Position numbers and translations under genes: made by a program. The notes beneath the pieces are model-generated. The model was given only the letters and a program-made list of their open reading frames with translations, was not told the DNA's origin and searched no databases. A stretch of DNA of 62,751 bases from Proteobacteria bacterium UBA981 (lineage in GTDB: Bacteria > Pseudomonadota > Gammaproteobacteria > Ga0077536): the NCBI GenBank assembly GCA_002292285.1, contig DBBP01000034.1, positions 1 through 62,751 on the forward strand, given 5' to 3'. This document shows, piece after piece, positions 36,751-46,034 of this stretch; position 1 is the stretch's first letter, and the number at the start of each line of letters is the position of its first letter.

Positions 36751-37932
36751 ATGACACAGCCCCCGAGCTCAGATTCCAGTCCCCTGCGGCACGAACTACT
36801 CACTGCCGTAGACAGCATACGCGACACGCTGTTGGCGGAGATTGACGGCCAGGAACAAAACGCCGAGCTGTCGCGTGTTAGTGCGGACGCGTTGTACGAC
36901 GCCGGCATTCTGCGCATGAAATTGCCGGCGGTTCTCGGTGGTCATGAAGCCGATCTGGTCACTCAGTTTGAGGTCATCGAGGCGCTCGCGCGGATCAGTC
37001 CGGCCGCAGCATGGTGCGCCATGGTGGGCACCACGAGTCTCGGTCTGCCGGGCGCGTTCTTGCCAGACGCGGGCGCCGCGAAAATGTTTTCTGCCGGTCG
37101 CATACCGCGTGGCGCGGTGCTGATCATGCCAACCGGCCAGGCCACAGCGGTCGCTGGGGGTTATCGTCTGAGCGGGCGTTGGGCGTTCGCCAGTGGCGTG
37201 CAGCACGCCGAATGGATATCGGCTCATGCGCTGGTGCGGGAGACCCCGCAAGGTGCACCCGTCCTGTTTATGTTGGTGTTTCCGGCCAACGACATAACCC
37301 TGCATGACAACTGGCAGGTGCTCGGACTGCGCGGGACCGGGAGTTGCGATATTTCTGTGACAGATATTTTCGTGCCAAACGAACTCGCGTGGAACGTTGC
37401 GACGCAGACGCCGCAACGTGGCGGGTGTCTGTACGAGCTTGGAATACCTGCGTTTGTGTCCTACGAGCACGCCGCTTTCGCGCTCGGATTGGCGCGTAGC
37501 GTATTGGACGAATTGACAGGACTGGCGATAGAGAAGCGCCGGGGCTATGGGCCTGGTGCGCCCAGCCTGGCCGATCGGCCGGCCCTGCAGCGGTTCATCG
37601 GCCACAGTGATATGCGTTTGCGTGCAGCGCGGGCGCTGACGATGACGTTAAACGAGCAAGCGATGGATGTTGTGGCCAGCGGTGCCAAACCGACTACGCG
37701 CCTCGCGCTGGAGTTGCGCTCGAGCGCAGTGTACTGCACCGAAGTGGGCACCGAAATTATCAACCAGGCGTTCCGCTACAGCGGTGCCGCAGCGATTTTC
37801 GAGGGGCAGCTCATGCAGCGCTGCCTGCGCGACATTAGTGTCGCCGCGCAGCATCTCATGGTGAGCGAAATTGCCTACGAACTGCTGGGCAAGACTCATC
37901 TGGGCTTCGAGGACGTTCGGCCGATGGGATAA
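36751..37932 (+). CDS. Acyl-CoA dehydrogenase-fold flavoprotein (type-2, monooxygenase-like)
   Basis: A 393-residue flavoprotein (start at 36751, with AAGGA ribosome site) of the group that includes HsaA, HpaB-like and DszC oxygenases as well as acyl-CoA dehydrogenases. Landmarks are AAWCAMVGTTSLGLPGAFLP, the mid-domain RLSGRWAFASGVQHAEW and the GLRGTGSCDISVTDIFVP turn. The absence of the usual catalytic Glu region and the HsaA-type pattern favour a flavin-dependent monooxygenase working with FMNH2. It is followed by a class II aldolase gene after 102 bp. It is related to the protein at 57456. Confidence 0.82.
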   Translation: MTQPPSSDSSPLRHELLTAVDSIRDTLLAEIDGQEQNAELSRVSADALYDAGILRMKLPAVLGGHEADLVTQFEVIEALARISPAAAWCAMVGTTSLGLPGAFLPDAGAAKMFSAGRIPRGAVLIMPTGQATAVAGGYRLSGRWAFASGVQHAEWISAHALVRETPQGAPVLFMLVFPANDITLHDNWQVLGLRGTGSCDISVTDIFVPNELAWNVATQTPQRGGCLYELGIPAFVSYEHAAFALGLARSVLDELTGLAIEKRRGYGPGAPSLADRPALQRFIGHSDMRLRAARALTMTLNEQAMDVVASGAKPTTRLALELRSSAVYCTEVGTEIINQAFRYSGAAAIFEGQLMQRCLRDISVAAQHLMVSEIAYELLGKTHLGFEDVRPMG

Positions 37933-38034
37933 GACGGGTGTCGCCGGGCCATGCGCGCGTTATTATCCTCTCGGAATATGCATTAATCGCGGCCAGCCGG
38001 CCGGCGAAAGCGCGGCCCCGAGGAGGCGAACAAT

Positions 38035-38808
38035 ATGGTTCAGGCACTACACGCAACGAGCGACGTTCAGACACAGGTCAGCGCGGAGGAATGGCAGGTT
38101 CGAGTTGACCTGGCGGCCGCCTATCGGCTGATTGACCACTACGGCTGGACCGACCTGATATTCACCCACTTGTCGGCGCGTGTACCGGGGCCAGAGCACC
38201 ATTTTCTGATTAACCCCTACGGCATGATGTTCGATGAGGTGACTGCGTCGAATCTGGTCAAGATCGATCTCGATGGCAATATCGTGATGCATAACGGGTA
38301 CGACGTGAATCCGGCCGGGTTTTGCATTCACAGCGCGATTCATATGTCGCGCGAAGATGCTCAAGCCGTGATGCACGTGCACACCGACGACGGTGTCGCC
38401 GTGGCCGCCATGCAGGACGGTTTGCTACCGATCACGCAAACGGCGATGGTCATTCACGATGAAATCGCTTACCACGAGTATGAAGGTGTTGCCCTTGATC
38501 TCGGCGAACGCGAACGTCTGGTAAAAGATATCGGCGACAAGAAGCTGATGATTTTGCGTAACCATGGCACGCTTGCAGTCGGGGAGACGGTCTCGGCCTG
38601 CTTTCTTATGCTCTATAACCTCGAACGTGCATGCAGCATGCAAGTCCGCGCGATGAGCAGCGGGAGTTTTTATCAGCCATCTGAGAAAGCGATCGAAACC
38701 TCGCGCAAGCAAGGCAAGATGCTGATGGCGTCCGGTGAGCTTGATCAGCTTGCGTGGCCAGCGTTACTGCGCATGCTGGACCGCAAGGACGCAAGCTTCC
38801 GCAGCTAG
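38035..38808 (+). CDS. Class II aldolase/adducin family protein
   Basis: A 257-residue zinc lyase-fold protein. The metal ligands are HVHTDDG (about residues 114-120) and the RNHGTL segment, as in fuculose-phosphate aldolase relatives. The FTHLSARVPG and INPYGMMFDEVTASNLVKID stretches are standard. It has a perfect AGGAGG ribosome site. Many members of this subgroup occur in catabolic clusters, where they cleave or decarboxylate hydroxy-keto acids; the substrate is unknown here. Confidence 0.88.
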   Translation: MVQALHATSDVQTQVSAEEWQVRVDLAAAYRLIDHYGWTDLIFTHLSARVPGPEHHFLINPYGMMFDEVTASNLVKIDLDGNIVMHNGYDVNPAGFCIHSAIHMSREDAQAVMHVHTDDGVAVAAMQDGLLPITQTAMVIHDEIAYHEYEGVALDLGERERLVKDIGDKKLMILRNHGTLAVGETVSACFLMLYNLERACSMQVRAMSSGSFYQPSEKAIETSRKQGKMLMASGELDQLAWPALLRMLDRKDASFRS

Positions 38809-38966
38809 CAGGCTTATTCTGGTGTCCGCCGCACCGCCTCTGCGGGCGGCGCGCGGCATCAAGATTTCCGCGACGCTGCTGAAAAACGCAGCGCGGGCGC
38901 CCCGCTGCAAAGTGTCGGAGCGCGCGACGCCGCCGGCGGGCGCCGCGTAATCTGTCATTGCCCTGC

Positions 38967-40355
38967 CTAAAACCCCAAGCGACGTATGGCCTGCTGCGTC
39001 ATATATTCGTCCACCATGTTCTCATCGGTCGGATCGAGCGCGGAATCCCAACTACCCCGGCATGTCTTGCCGTGGTGGAAGCGGGTGACATTATTCGCCT
39101 GCATGTCGTGGCTGATGGCCCAACACCATGACCATTCGGGTCTCCCATCGGTGGTCAGCATCTCGTGGCTGCCGGACTTGCGCTGCGAGCCGCCCCCTTC
39201 GAGACCTTTCCAAACCTCGCCGTTGCGGTCATAGGTAATCGATTGCAAGGCACCCATGTTGCGGGCGTCGAGGAATATCCGCCGCTTGCTGACCGGTGCA
39301 TTAGGGAATCCGATCGGTTCACCCTCAAACACGATAACTTCCGGGATGAGTGATTTGCCGACGTAGTAGTAAGACTCGTCGAGCTTGCCGCCGACCACCG
39401 GCGGTGCCCAGTTGTCATTCTCGGGTAACCATTGGTCGTGGCTCGAGGAGAGGAACGGCCCACGATGAATGATTTTGAAGTTACCCCAGGTCAGCATCGG
39501 ATCGCCGGAAGACCAGGCATCGGATAAAAACAGATTCATACCCGGCATATACGGTTCGAAACGCTGATTAGCTGGAAAACGGCGCACACGCTTGAGGTTG
39601 GGCAGATACCCCCACAGTGCCGGAATTTCGCGCTGGTCGTACTTCCAATGGCTTAAAAACGCGTGCCCTCTGACGTCATTGGTGTGGGTAAACCAGATGC
39701 ACTGCATACGCGAGAGATCTTCGTGGCCAGCCAGATACGGTCCGCCGGCGTTGGGGTGCACAAGTCCCGCACATTGTTGTTCAGCCCAAATCCAGTCGTA
39801 CTCGAATTGTTTGACGCCTTCCGGGTTTACTGTGACGGCCGGAATCGCGTACATCGCCGAATCGTGCCGTCCCCAACTAAGCGTGATGTTGGCGATGGCT
39901 TCATTGCCGTTGTTCACCTCTGGAAACGGGATGCCACCAATCCAGGGCTTGCCATCCTTGGTATAGACGTTGCCGTCGGCCCCAAATTCCGCCTGGCCCT
40001 GGTTTTTGAGTGTCGCATCGAGAAAAAACGGCGGGTACATGGTTTCGAGTTCGTTGACGGTCGGCTGGATGAAGAATTTGCGCCGGTCCTGCAGGACTTC
40101 CTGATACGTGATCGGATCAATCAGGTCCTGGACCAGGAATACATTATCGGCGTCGATGACGTCGCCGACTTTTACCTGTCCCTTGGTAAACACTTCAATA
40201 TCCAGTAACTCGTCCGGATAGGCGCCGGAGGCATCGCCCGCTTCGCAAAATTCTGACCACAGCGACGAAAGAACACCGGCGCCGCCGATGCCTAGAGCGG
40301 TTTTCTCAAGGAAAAATCGGCGGCTATAGTCGAAATCGTATTTGCGGATATGCAT
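38967..40355 (-). CDS. DUF1329 family protein, Tat-exported
   Basis: A 462-residue protein with an SRRFFLEKTALGIGG twin-arginine signal near the N-terminus, so it is exported folded. DUF1329 proteins have a LolA/LolB-like beta fold and often sit beside steroid, terpene or hydrocarbon degradation genes and RND exporters, where they are suspected to bind hydrophobic ligands. Segments such as WWG/WGYLPNLKRVRRFPA and the Trp-rich C-terminal half (WSWCWAIS) are typical. Many family members are of similar length. It is convergent with the class II aldolase gene. Confidence 0.8.
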   Translation of the reverse strand: MHIRKYDFDYSRRFFLEKTALGIGGAGVLSSLWSEFCEAGDASGAYPDELLDIEVFTKGQVKVGDVIDADNVFLVQDLIDPITYQEVLQDRRKFFIQPTVNELETMYPPFFLDATLKNQGQAEFGADGNVYTKDGKPWIGGIPFPEVNNGNEAIANITLSWGRHDSAMYAIPAVTVNPEGVKQFEYDWIWAEQQCAGLVHPNAGGPYLAGHEDLSRMQCIWFTHTNDVRGHAFLSHWKYDQREIPALWGYLPNLKRVRRFPANQRFEPYMPGMNLFLSDAWSSGDPMLTWGNFKIIHRGPFLSSSHDQWLPENDNWAPPVVGGKLDESYYYVGKSLIPEVIVFEGEPIGFPNAPVSKRRIFLDARNMGALQSITYDRNGEVWKGLEGGGSQRKSGSHEMLTTDGRPEWSWCWAISHDMQANNVTRFHHGKTCRGSWDSALDPTDENMVDEYMTQQAIRRLGF

Positions 40356-40535
40356 GCACTTCGCCTCTGGTATGTCGATTCAATGCCTCGATTCTCGCGT
40401 GTTTGGCGGAACGAAGGAAGGGCACACATCTCGGCCTGCCGCTGCTTCGCGCTGCGCGATGTGCCTGTTGGACCGGCCGACACGTTCGGTTGCAGTACTA
40501 TTCGAAGACTTGTTCGTCGGAATGGAGACGAGACG

Positions 40536-41624
40536 ATGCTTTACAAAGATGCCGACATGCTGGTCCCCGCTGAGATAAGCACGTTTCATGCGAGCGAGCT
40601 GGCCAGCTTTGCGCAGTCTGGAACCTGGCTCACCGGTGAAGAGCGCAGCGCGGTCGTTAATCTCGTGCGCCAGCTGCGTGTCAGCGCCGGTAGTGCCATC
40701 GACAGCGGCGTGCCGGTTCAACCTGCACCGGCAAGTGTTCTCCCGGAGGCGGTCCTGGCGCTGGTCGAACGGCTTGCCATGGCGCCACAAAAAATGACCC
40801 ACGAGGTTTATCTGCAAGCCGTTGCAGACGGCATATCGGAGCCCGAATATGTCGAGATAGTCGGGGTCGTGGCCCGATCAATGAACGTTGATATGTTCAG
40901 CCATGGCCTGGGGCTCGCCCCACGGCAGCTCGGCACTCCGAGTAGTGTAGAACCGGATTGCGAACGACCGGCTGGCGTGGTCAACGAAGGCGCCTGGGTC
41001 GCGACCCTGCCGGGCGGGCAGGTGGACAACGCCGTTGAGGCGCAGCTGTACAGAGGCAATATGCAGCCGTTCATCTATCGTGCTCTGAGTCTGGTGCCCG
41101 ATGAGGCTGCGCGCGTCATTGCGGGCGGCAACACGCAGTATCTGTCGTTGGAACATTTCTTCGATTACGAGTACTCGAAATATCCAGCACTGACGCGTGC
41201 GGAGGTAGAACTCGTTGCCGGGCAGGTCTCGGCGTTTAATGATTGCTTTTACTGAACCGCCTCGCATTGCGTCGTGCTCCGGGCGAGTGCTGAGAAAAGT
41301 GGCGTGACAATCGATTTACGCGGCGTCGTCGACCCCAGTGTGCCGACCGGACTGCCGAACGGCGAGGTCCTCGTGACTTTCGTCGCCGCCTTGCTCGGCA
41401 GGGATGGGGCTGCGTTGCAGGACGCGCGCGTGGCGCTTGCCGCGAGCATGGGAGCCGACGCGGTTGTCGCGGTTTCAATTATCGCGGCCAATTTCAGTCG
41501 CAACGACCGTATCGCGAATGCTACCGGTATTCCGCTGGAAGCCGACTTCGTCAAGTTGAGCGAAGACTTTCGCGCTGCACTTGGCATCGATAATTTTGCA
41601 TCTGCGCGCAATACGCTGGGTTGA
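40536..41624 (+). CDS. Carboxymuconolactone decarboxylase/AhpD-type protein with in-frame TGA at the redox cysteine (candidate selenoprotein)
   Basis: One frame of 363 codons, start ATG at 40536 (GGAG site). The N-terminal 230 residues are a helical CMD-like region with SLVPDEAARVIAGGNTQYL and the VELVAGQVSAFNDCFY segment that leads to the redox motif of the AhpD/CMD family, C-x-x-C-x-x-x-H. Here it reads C-F-Y-TGA-T-A-S-H: the TGA at 41253-41255 takes the place of the second cysteine (residue 240). The same frame then continues for 122 codons with normal composition to a final stop at 41622. Read as selenocysteine this gives a complete protein; read as stop, a 239-residue protein without the active site. 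A candidate stem-loop follows at once. A Cys-to-stop mutation or base error is the alternative. Confidence 0.7.
41259..41290 (+). promoter_or_regulatory. Candidate bacterial SECIS-like stem-loop
   Basis: Starting three bases after the in-frame TGA, GC-CTCGC (41259-41265) can pair with GCGAG-GC (41283-41287, 41289-41290), giving seven base pairs with a single bulged U at 41288. The intervening 17 bases can form a small inner hairpin (GC/GC around GTCGT at 41271-41275). Bacterial SECIS elements sit directly downstream of the UGA with an exposed apical loop containing G and U. The distance to the inner loop (about 15 bases) is near the usual lower limit. Folded by eye only. Confidence 0.35.
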
Positions 41625-41700
41625 GACGGGGTTTTCTTAACCGCATCTGCGGTGCCGATTACCCGCAAGACGGGCGTGTGTGGGCGCGCCGGGATCGGAG

Positions 41701-42999
41701 TCAGGCGGCCCAGCGTATCGGTAATTCCGAATACCCGACGACGTGAGTCATCGCGAGCCGGGTTGGTTCACCGCCCAGTTCGAGGCGACTCAGAAAGGGG
41801 AGCAGGGCGCTCAGGCTTGCTTTGAGTTCGCTGCGCGCGAGATTTGTACCGAGGCAGAAATGCGCGCCGAAGCCAAACGTGACATGCGGATTAGGACTGC
41901 GGGTCAGATCGAAACGGTAAGGGTCGTCAAAGACACGCTCATCACGATTCGCAGACGGGTAAAAGAGCGCCACCGTATCGCCCGCCGAGATGAGGGTTCC
42001 GGACAGATCGAAGTCTGCTGTTGCAGTCCTCAAAAAGTTCGCCACGGGGGAGGTCCAGCGCAGAATCTCCTCGACCGCGCTCGGTAGCAGTTCGGGATTG
42101 TTACACAACAGATCGCGCTGTTCAGGATGTTGTATCAGTGCAGCGACGCCGCCCGCGAAAGCGTTGCGAGTGGTGTCGTTACCGGCGGCGATGAGTAGCA
42201 ACAGATAGCCGATCAATTGCTGGTCGTTGAGGAGCTTGCCCTGCACTTTGTGATGCACCAGCCGGTCGACGAAACCGCCCCGAGCAGCGCCATTGGCCCG
42301 GCTTTCATGGATCAGACCTTCAAGATAGCAGCGGAATTCGTAGATGCTGCGATAACCCGTTTCGCGTCTGGTTTCGCCGGCAATTTGATCTTCGGGCTCA
42401 ATGTGCCCGACCAGGGCGTTTGACCAAATCAGGATTTGCCGCCAGTCATCGGGAGCCAGTCCCATGATTTCGCCGACTGCAGCGAGCGGCAATTTGCTCG
42501 CCAGTCCTGACACGAAATCGACGCTTTCGCCACGTTCGCTCGCGGTTTTCAGTTCGCTGACAAACGCGGCTGTGAAGTTGTTGGATAAAGTCTCGAAGTG
42601 GCCGGCCATTCTGCGCATGCCGCCCTGGGTATAAGCCCAACTGGAGAGCTTACGCATATGGCGGTGACGCGGATTATCCATGAACACCATGTCGGGCGGC
42701 TCCAGTGGATCCCAGTCACGCTCCTGGCCGAACGCGTCAACACCAGCCCGTAGCAGCTCCGGTCGACCTTTCAGGGTAAGGCGCAAACGCGGACCCCCGT
42801 TGATAAAGACCTCAGGATTGTTCGAGACCGTCATAACGTCCTCATAACGAGTAACCGCCCAGAACGGGTCAACGTCCTCGCGCTCATACCAATACACCGG
42901 AGCGTCGCGGCGCAGCAAATCCCATTCTGCCCACGGATGCCCTATCCGCGCGTAATGCCCAGGATGGTGAATGTTTATCGTTTCAAGAGTCAGGGCCAA
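41701..42999 (-). CDS. Cytochrome P450
   Basis: A 432-residue soluble P450. The start is taken as the TTG at 42999, which has a GGAG site and gives the N-terminus usual for the family (ALTLETINIHHPGHY). AAGNDTT is the oxygen-binding helix, EEILRW the E-x-x-R, and FGFGAHFCLGTNLAR the haem loop with the cysteine at about residue 383. Complete. It is divergent from another P450 at 43165, with 165 bp between, so they probably share a control region. The enzyme belongs to the group that often hydroxylates steroid or terpenoid side chains, but the substrate is not known. Confidence 0.9.
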   Translation of the reverse strand: MALTLETINIHHPGHYARIGHPWAEWDLLRRDAPVYWYEREDVDPFWAVTRYEDVMTVSNNPEVFINGGPRLRLTLKGRPELLRAGVDAFGQERDWDPLEPPDMVFMDNPRHRHMRKLSSWAYTQGGMRRMAGHFETLSNNFTAAFVSELKTASERGESVDFVSGLASKLPLAAVGEIMGLAPDDWRQILIWSNALVGHIEPEDQIAGETRRETGYRSIYEFRCYLEGLIHESRANGAARGGFVDRLVHHKVQGKLLNDQQLIGYLLLLIAAGNDTTRNAFAGGVAALIQHPEQRDLLCNNPELLPSAVEEILRWTSPVANFLRTATADFDLSGTLISAGDTVALFYPSANRDERVFDDPYRFDLTRSPNPHVTFGFGAHFCLGTNLARSELKASLSALLPFLSRLELGGEPTRLAMTHVVGYSELPIRWAA

Positions 43000-43164
43000 A
43001 ACGCCACTCCAATAGTTTGTCGTCCGAGCCCAGCGCGTGGCTTGCTCCCGGTGCGCGAAATGCGGCGGCGTTGACGGGCCAGCGAGCACGGCTGCGGGTC
43101 TGTCGGGACCGCGTCGCGCTGTGTAGACTCGACTTCCAGCGTGCTGTGAACCGAGAGGAAGCTG

Positions 43165-44311
43165 ATGCCACTGCCACCCCATTTTGACATCGATCCTGCG
43201 GCGTTCTGGCGCGACCCCTATCCGGATCTTGCACGGATGCGCGCGCAAGCCTCGGTCGCGATTGTCCCACAGCTGAACGCGACTTTGTTGTGCAAGCGCG
43301 ATGACATATTTACCTGCGAGAAAAACGTCGAGGTGTTCTCGTCTTACCAACCGGGTGGTCTGATGACAACGCTGATGGGTGAAAACCTGATGCGTAAGGA
43401 CGGCAGTGCGCATCAGGTCGAGCGCAAACAACTTTTCCCCTCGCTGTCTCCGGTGACCGTGCGAGATCACTGGCGCGGGAGGTTCGAACATCATGCTCGA
43501 GCAGTACTCGCTGAGCTCCCGGCGGCAGGGTCCATGGATTTGGTCCGCGATTACGCGATGCCGGTATCAGCTAATGCGCTGCGTGAAATTACCGGGTTGA
43601 TAAGCATGTCGCCCGACCAGATGGATGCTTGTTCACAAGGGATGATTGACGGCTGTGCCAACTATGCGGGGGATGCCGCGATCGAAGCGCGCTGCCACGC
43701 AGCCACCACCGCGATCGACGTTGCGATCGACTGGTATCAGCGATACAGATTTTAGTATGTTGTCGGTGTTGACCCGCGCCGGGCAGCCACTGACCAGCGT
43801 CCGCGCCAACATTAAACTTGCCATCAGCGGCGGCCAGAATGAGCCGCGCGATGCGATTGCAGGCGCGACTTGGGCTTTACTGGGGCATCCCGATCAACTT
43901 GAACGCGTGCGCAACGGTTCGGTGAGTTGGCTGGCGGCCTTCGAAGAATATGCGCGCTGGATTTCTCCCATCGGCATGTCTCCGCGTCGCGTAGCCCGTG
44001 ACTTTCTCTGGCGCGATGTCGATCTGCAAGCGGAAAGTCGCGTGTTTCTCATGTTCGGCTCTGCCAATCGCGACGAGGACGTCTTCGACCGTGCAGATGA
44101 GTTTGATGTCACGCGCAATACGTCCAAAGCGGTGTCGTTTGGCGCGGGCCCCCATTTTTGCGCAGGCGCTGCCGCCTCGCGGAGCCTCATCGCTGAAGTC
44201 GCGCTACCACGCTTGTTTGATATTTTGCCGAAGCTGCGCATTAACGGAGACGTGCCGTTCGGTGGCTGGGCATTTCGTGGTCCAGTGTCGATGCCAGTCG
44301 CATGGGGATAG
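43165..44311 (+). pseudogene. Cytochrome P450, frameshifted
   Basis: The first frame (43165-43755) holds the N-terminal 196 residues: FDIDPAAFWRDPYPDLARM, then LREITGLISMSPDQMDACSQG. It runs into a TAG at 43753. From about 43740 the +1 frame carries on with the family sequence (DFSMLSVLTRAGQPL, ISGGQNEPRDAIAGATWALL, ARWISPIGMSPRR) to the haem loop VSFGAGPHFCAGAA and a stop at 44309. One extra base between about 43730 and 43745 explains it. The oxygen helix reads SGGQNEPRD, as in the P450 subgroup with a Gln/Asn-Glu in place of Asp-Thr. As it stands, the gene would not give an active P450. Good ribosome site (GAGG). Confidence 0.82.
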
Positions 44312-44428
44312 CGCAACTGAACTGCTTCGCCGAACCGCTCTCGGCCGAGCAGCGTTGCGCCACGAACTATCGCTCGCCCCAACGTCTGTGTGTGGCAGCA
44401 TCATCAGTTTTTACAGCGGAGCAGACGT

Positions 44429-45649
44429 ATGTCGACACCTCCTGGTTCTGAACAGAACACCCGTTGGCTGGCTCAGTTACTGGGTATGGATTTTCTGCTT
44501 TGGTCACCGAATATCCAGCCTCAGGGATTTCTGCATTGGGACCGAATTTTCGCGACCCGAACCATACCCCGGGGGGCGCAGGCGAGTACCTTAACGCGGG
44601 CGGAATCGGAGATTGAGGTCACGTTCCCCGATCAAGGGCGGTTATGTGACATCGATGATTTGATGCGTGACGAACATCTGAGTGGTTTGATCGTTCTCAA
44701 AAACAATCAAATTCTGCTTGAGCGTTACGCCCTCGGCTTAACCCCTGAGTTGCGCTGGCAATCATCGTCGATGGTTAAATCGATCACGTCTACGCTGGTT
44801 GGCGCAGCGCTACACGACGGCCTTATTGGCAGTCTCGACGATCACATCACGACATATCTGCAAGATTTTTCAGGCAGCGCCTATGACGGCGTCACCATTC
44901 GACACTTGCTGAACATGAGCAGCGGCATCGACTGGAGCGAAGATTACGAAGATATGCTGGCTGACGTGCAGGCGCATTACATTAAACCCATCGCGGAGCG
45001 CCAAGCGGGGTACATCGCCAGCTATCTGAAGACGCTCAAACGCCTCGACGAGCCGGGTACACAGTATTACTACAACACCGGCGATACGTTTCTTCTCAGT
45101 TTGCTGTTGAGCAAAGTGACCGGTAAGTCAGTCGCGGACTATTGCGCCGAAAGAATCTGGGCACCGGCGGGTATGGAGCAGGACGGTTATTTTATGCTCG
45201 ACAGCGACGACGGCCAGGAGATTACGGGCAGTTGCTGTGGTGCATCGCTGCGCGACTACGCACGTTTCGGTTTGCTGATGCTGAATGACGGCGTAGCGGC
45301 GAATGGTCAGCGCGTGCTGCCGGCGGGTTGGACTGCTGAGGCAAGTGCACCATCGGCGCCGAATTTCCATAAAGACCTCGGTGCGCGCCCACGCCTCGAC
45401 ACCTCGGCTTTTACCGGTTACGGCTATTTATGGTGGGTCCACCACCCGGGCTCGTTCATGGCGCTGGGTGCCTACGGGCAATGGATTCACGTTGAGCCTG
45501 AACACGGGCTCGTCTATGTGATGGTCGGAGCCATGCCACGCGAGATCTATATGGACCCCAAAGAACCGGCAGCAAGTGAAACCGGTTCGCAACATGGCGG
45601 CCCGCGACGGCTTGCGTTTATCGAGGCGGTGAACAACGCGTTTGGCTAA
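44429..45649 (+). CDS. Serine hydrolase, class C beta-lactamase-like
   Basis: A 406-residue beta-lactamase-fold hydrolase, start at the ATG at 44429 with a GGAG site. The catalytic SMVK (S-x-x-K) follows WQSSSMVKSITSTLVG, the Tyr is in YYYNTGDTFLL (Y-x-N) and the third motif may be in HVEPEHGL. It lacks a clear signal peptide. It is not close to the serine hydrolase at 21-1205. It lies downstream of the damaged P450 and may act on an ester or lactone produced by the oxygenases. Confidence 0.85.
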   Translation: MSTPPGSEQNTRWLAQLLGMDFLLWSPNIQPQGFLHWDRIFATRTIPRGAQASTLTRAESEIEVTFPDQGRLCDIDDLMRDEHLSGLIVLKNNQILLERYALGLTPELRWQSSSMVKSITSTLVGAALHDGLIGSLDDHITTYLQDFSGSAYDGVTIRHLLNMSSGIDWSEDYEDMLADVQAHYIKPIAERQAGYIASYLKTLKRLDEPGTQYYYNTGDTFLLSLLLSKVTGKSVADYCAERIWAPAGMEQDGYFMLDSDDGQEITGSCCGASLRDYARFGLLMLNDGVAANGQRVLPAGWTAEASAPSAPNFHKDLGARPRLDTSAFTGYGYLWWVHHPGSFMALGAYGQWIHVEPEHGLVYVMVGAMPREIYMDPKEPAASETGSQHGGPRRLAFIEAVNNAFG

Positions 45650-45848
45650 GCACAGCGGTAAGTAACGGGGTCGCCTGCGGCCACCCGGCGTTGCGCCGCG
45701 GCGGTTCGATACAGAACCGGCGCCAGATTCGTCCTATACTGACTGACAATGAAGCTCTGCCCGGATAGCCCTCGGACTGTTCGAAATTCGCGTTTACGGT
45801 CAGCCGGAAAACTCGGCCCGACTCGCCGCGGTGTTGAGGAGGAGACTG

Positions 45849-46004
45849 ATGTTGGATCCTGTCGCTCTCTCGCTTTTGTTCAGGGCCGCACCGTGGCTGG
45901 TCGGGGGCTATTTAGCCACCCATCGATTAGCTCGCTGGTCGCTGCTTTTAGTCCTGCCGAATCAGGCATACGACGCACTCAATAATCTGCAAACGAATAC
46001 GTGA
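45849..46004 (+). CDS. Small membrane protein, 51 residues
   Basis: ATG at 45849 follows a strong GAGGAGG site. The product (LDPVALSLLFRAAPWLVGG at the start, then ARWSLLLVLPNQAYDALNN) has one or two hydrophobic helices with a basic middle and a polar tail. It ends 30 bp before the next gene. Its position and ribosome site are the reason for calling it. No family recognised. Confidence 0.5.
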   Translation: MLDPVALSLLFRAAPWLVGGYLATHRLARWSLLLVLPNQAYDALNNLQTNT

Positions 46005-46034
46005 AACACGCTACTGACGTAAGCGAGAGAATCC

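Noticed and set aside
38810..38960. GC-rich stretch after the class II aldolase as a terminator
   Set aside because: Several GC stems can be drawn but none has a T tract, so no intrinsic terminator is called.
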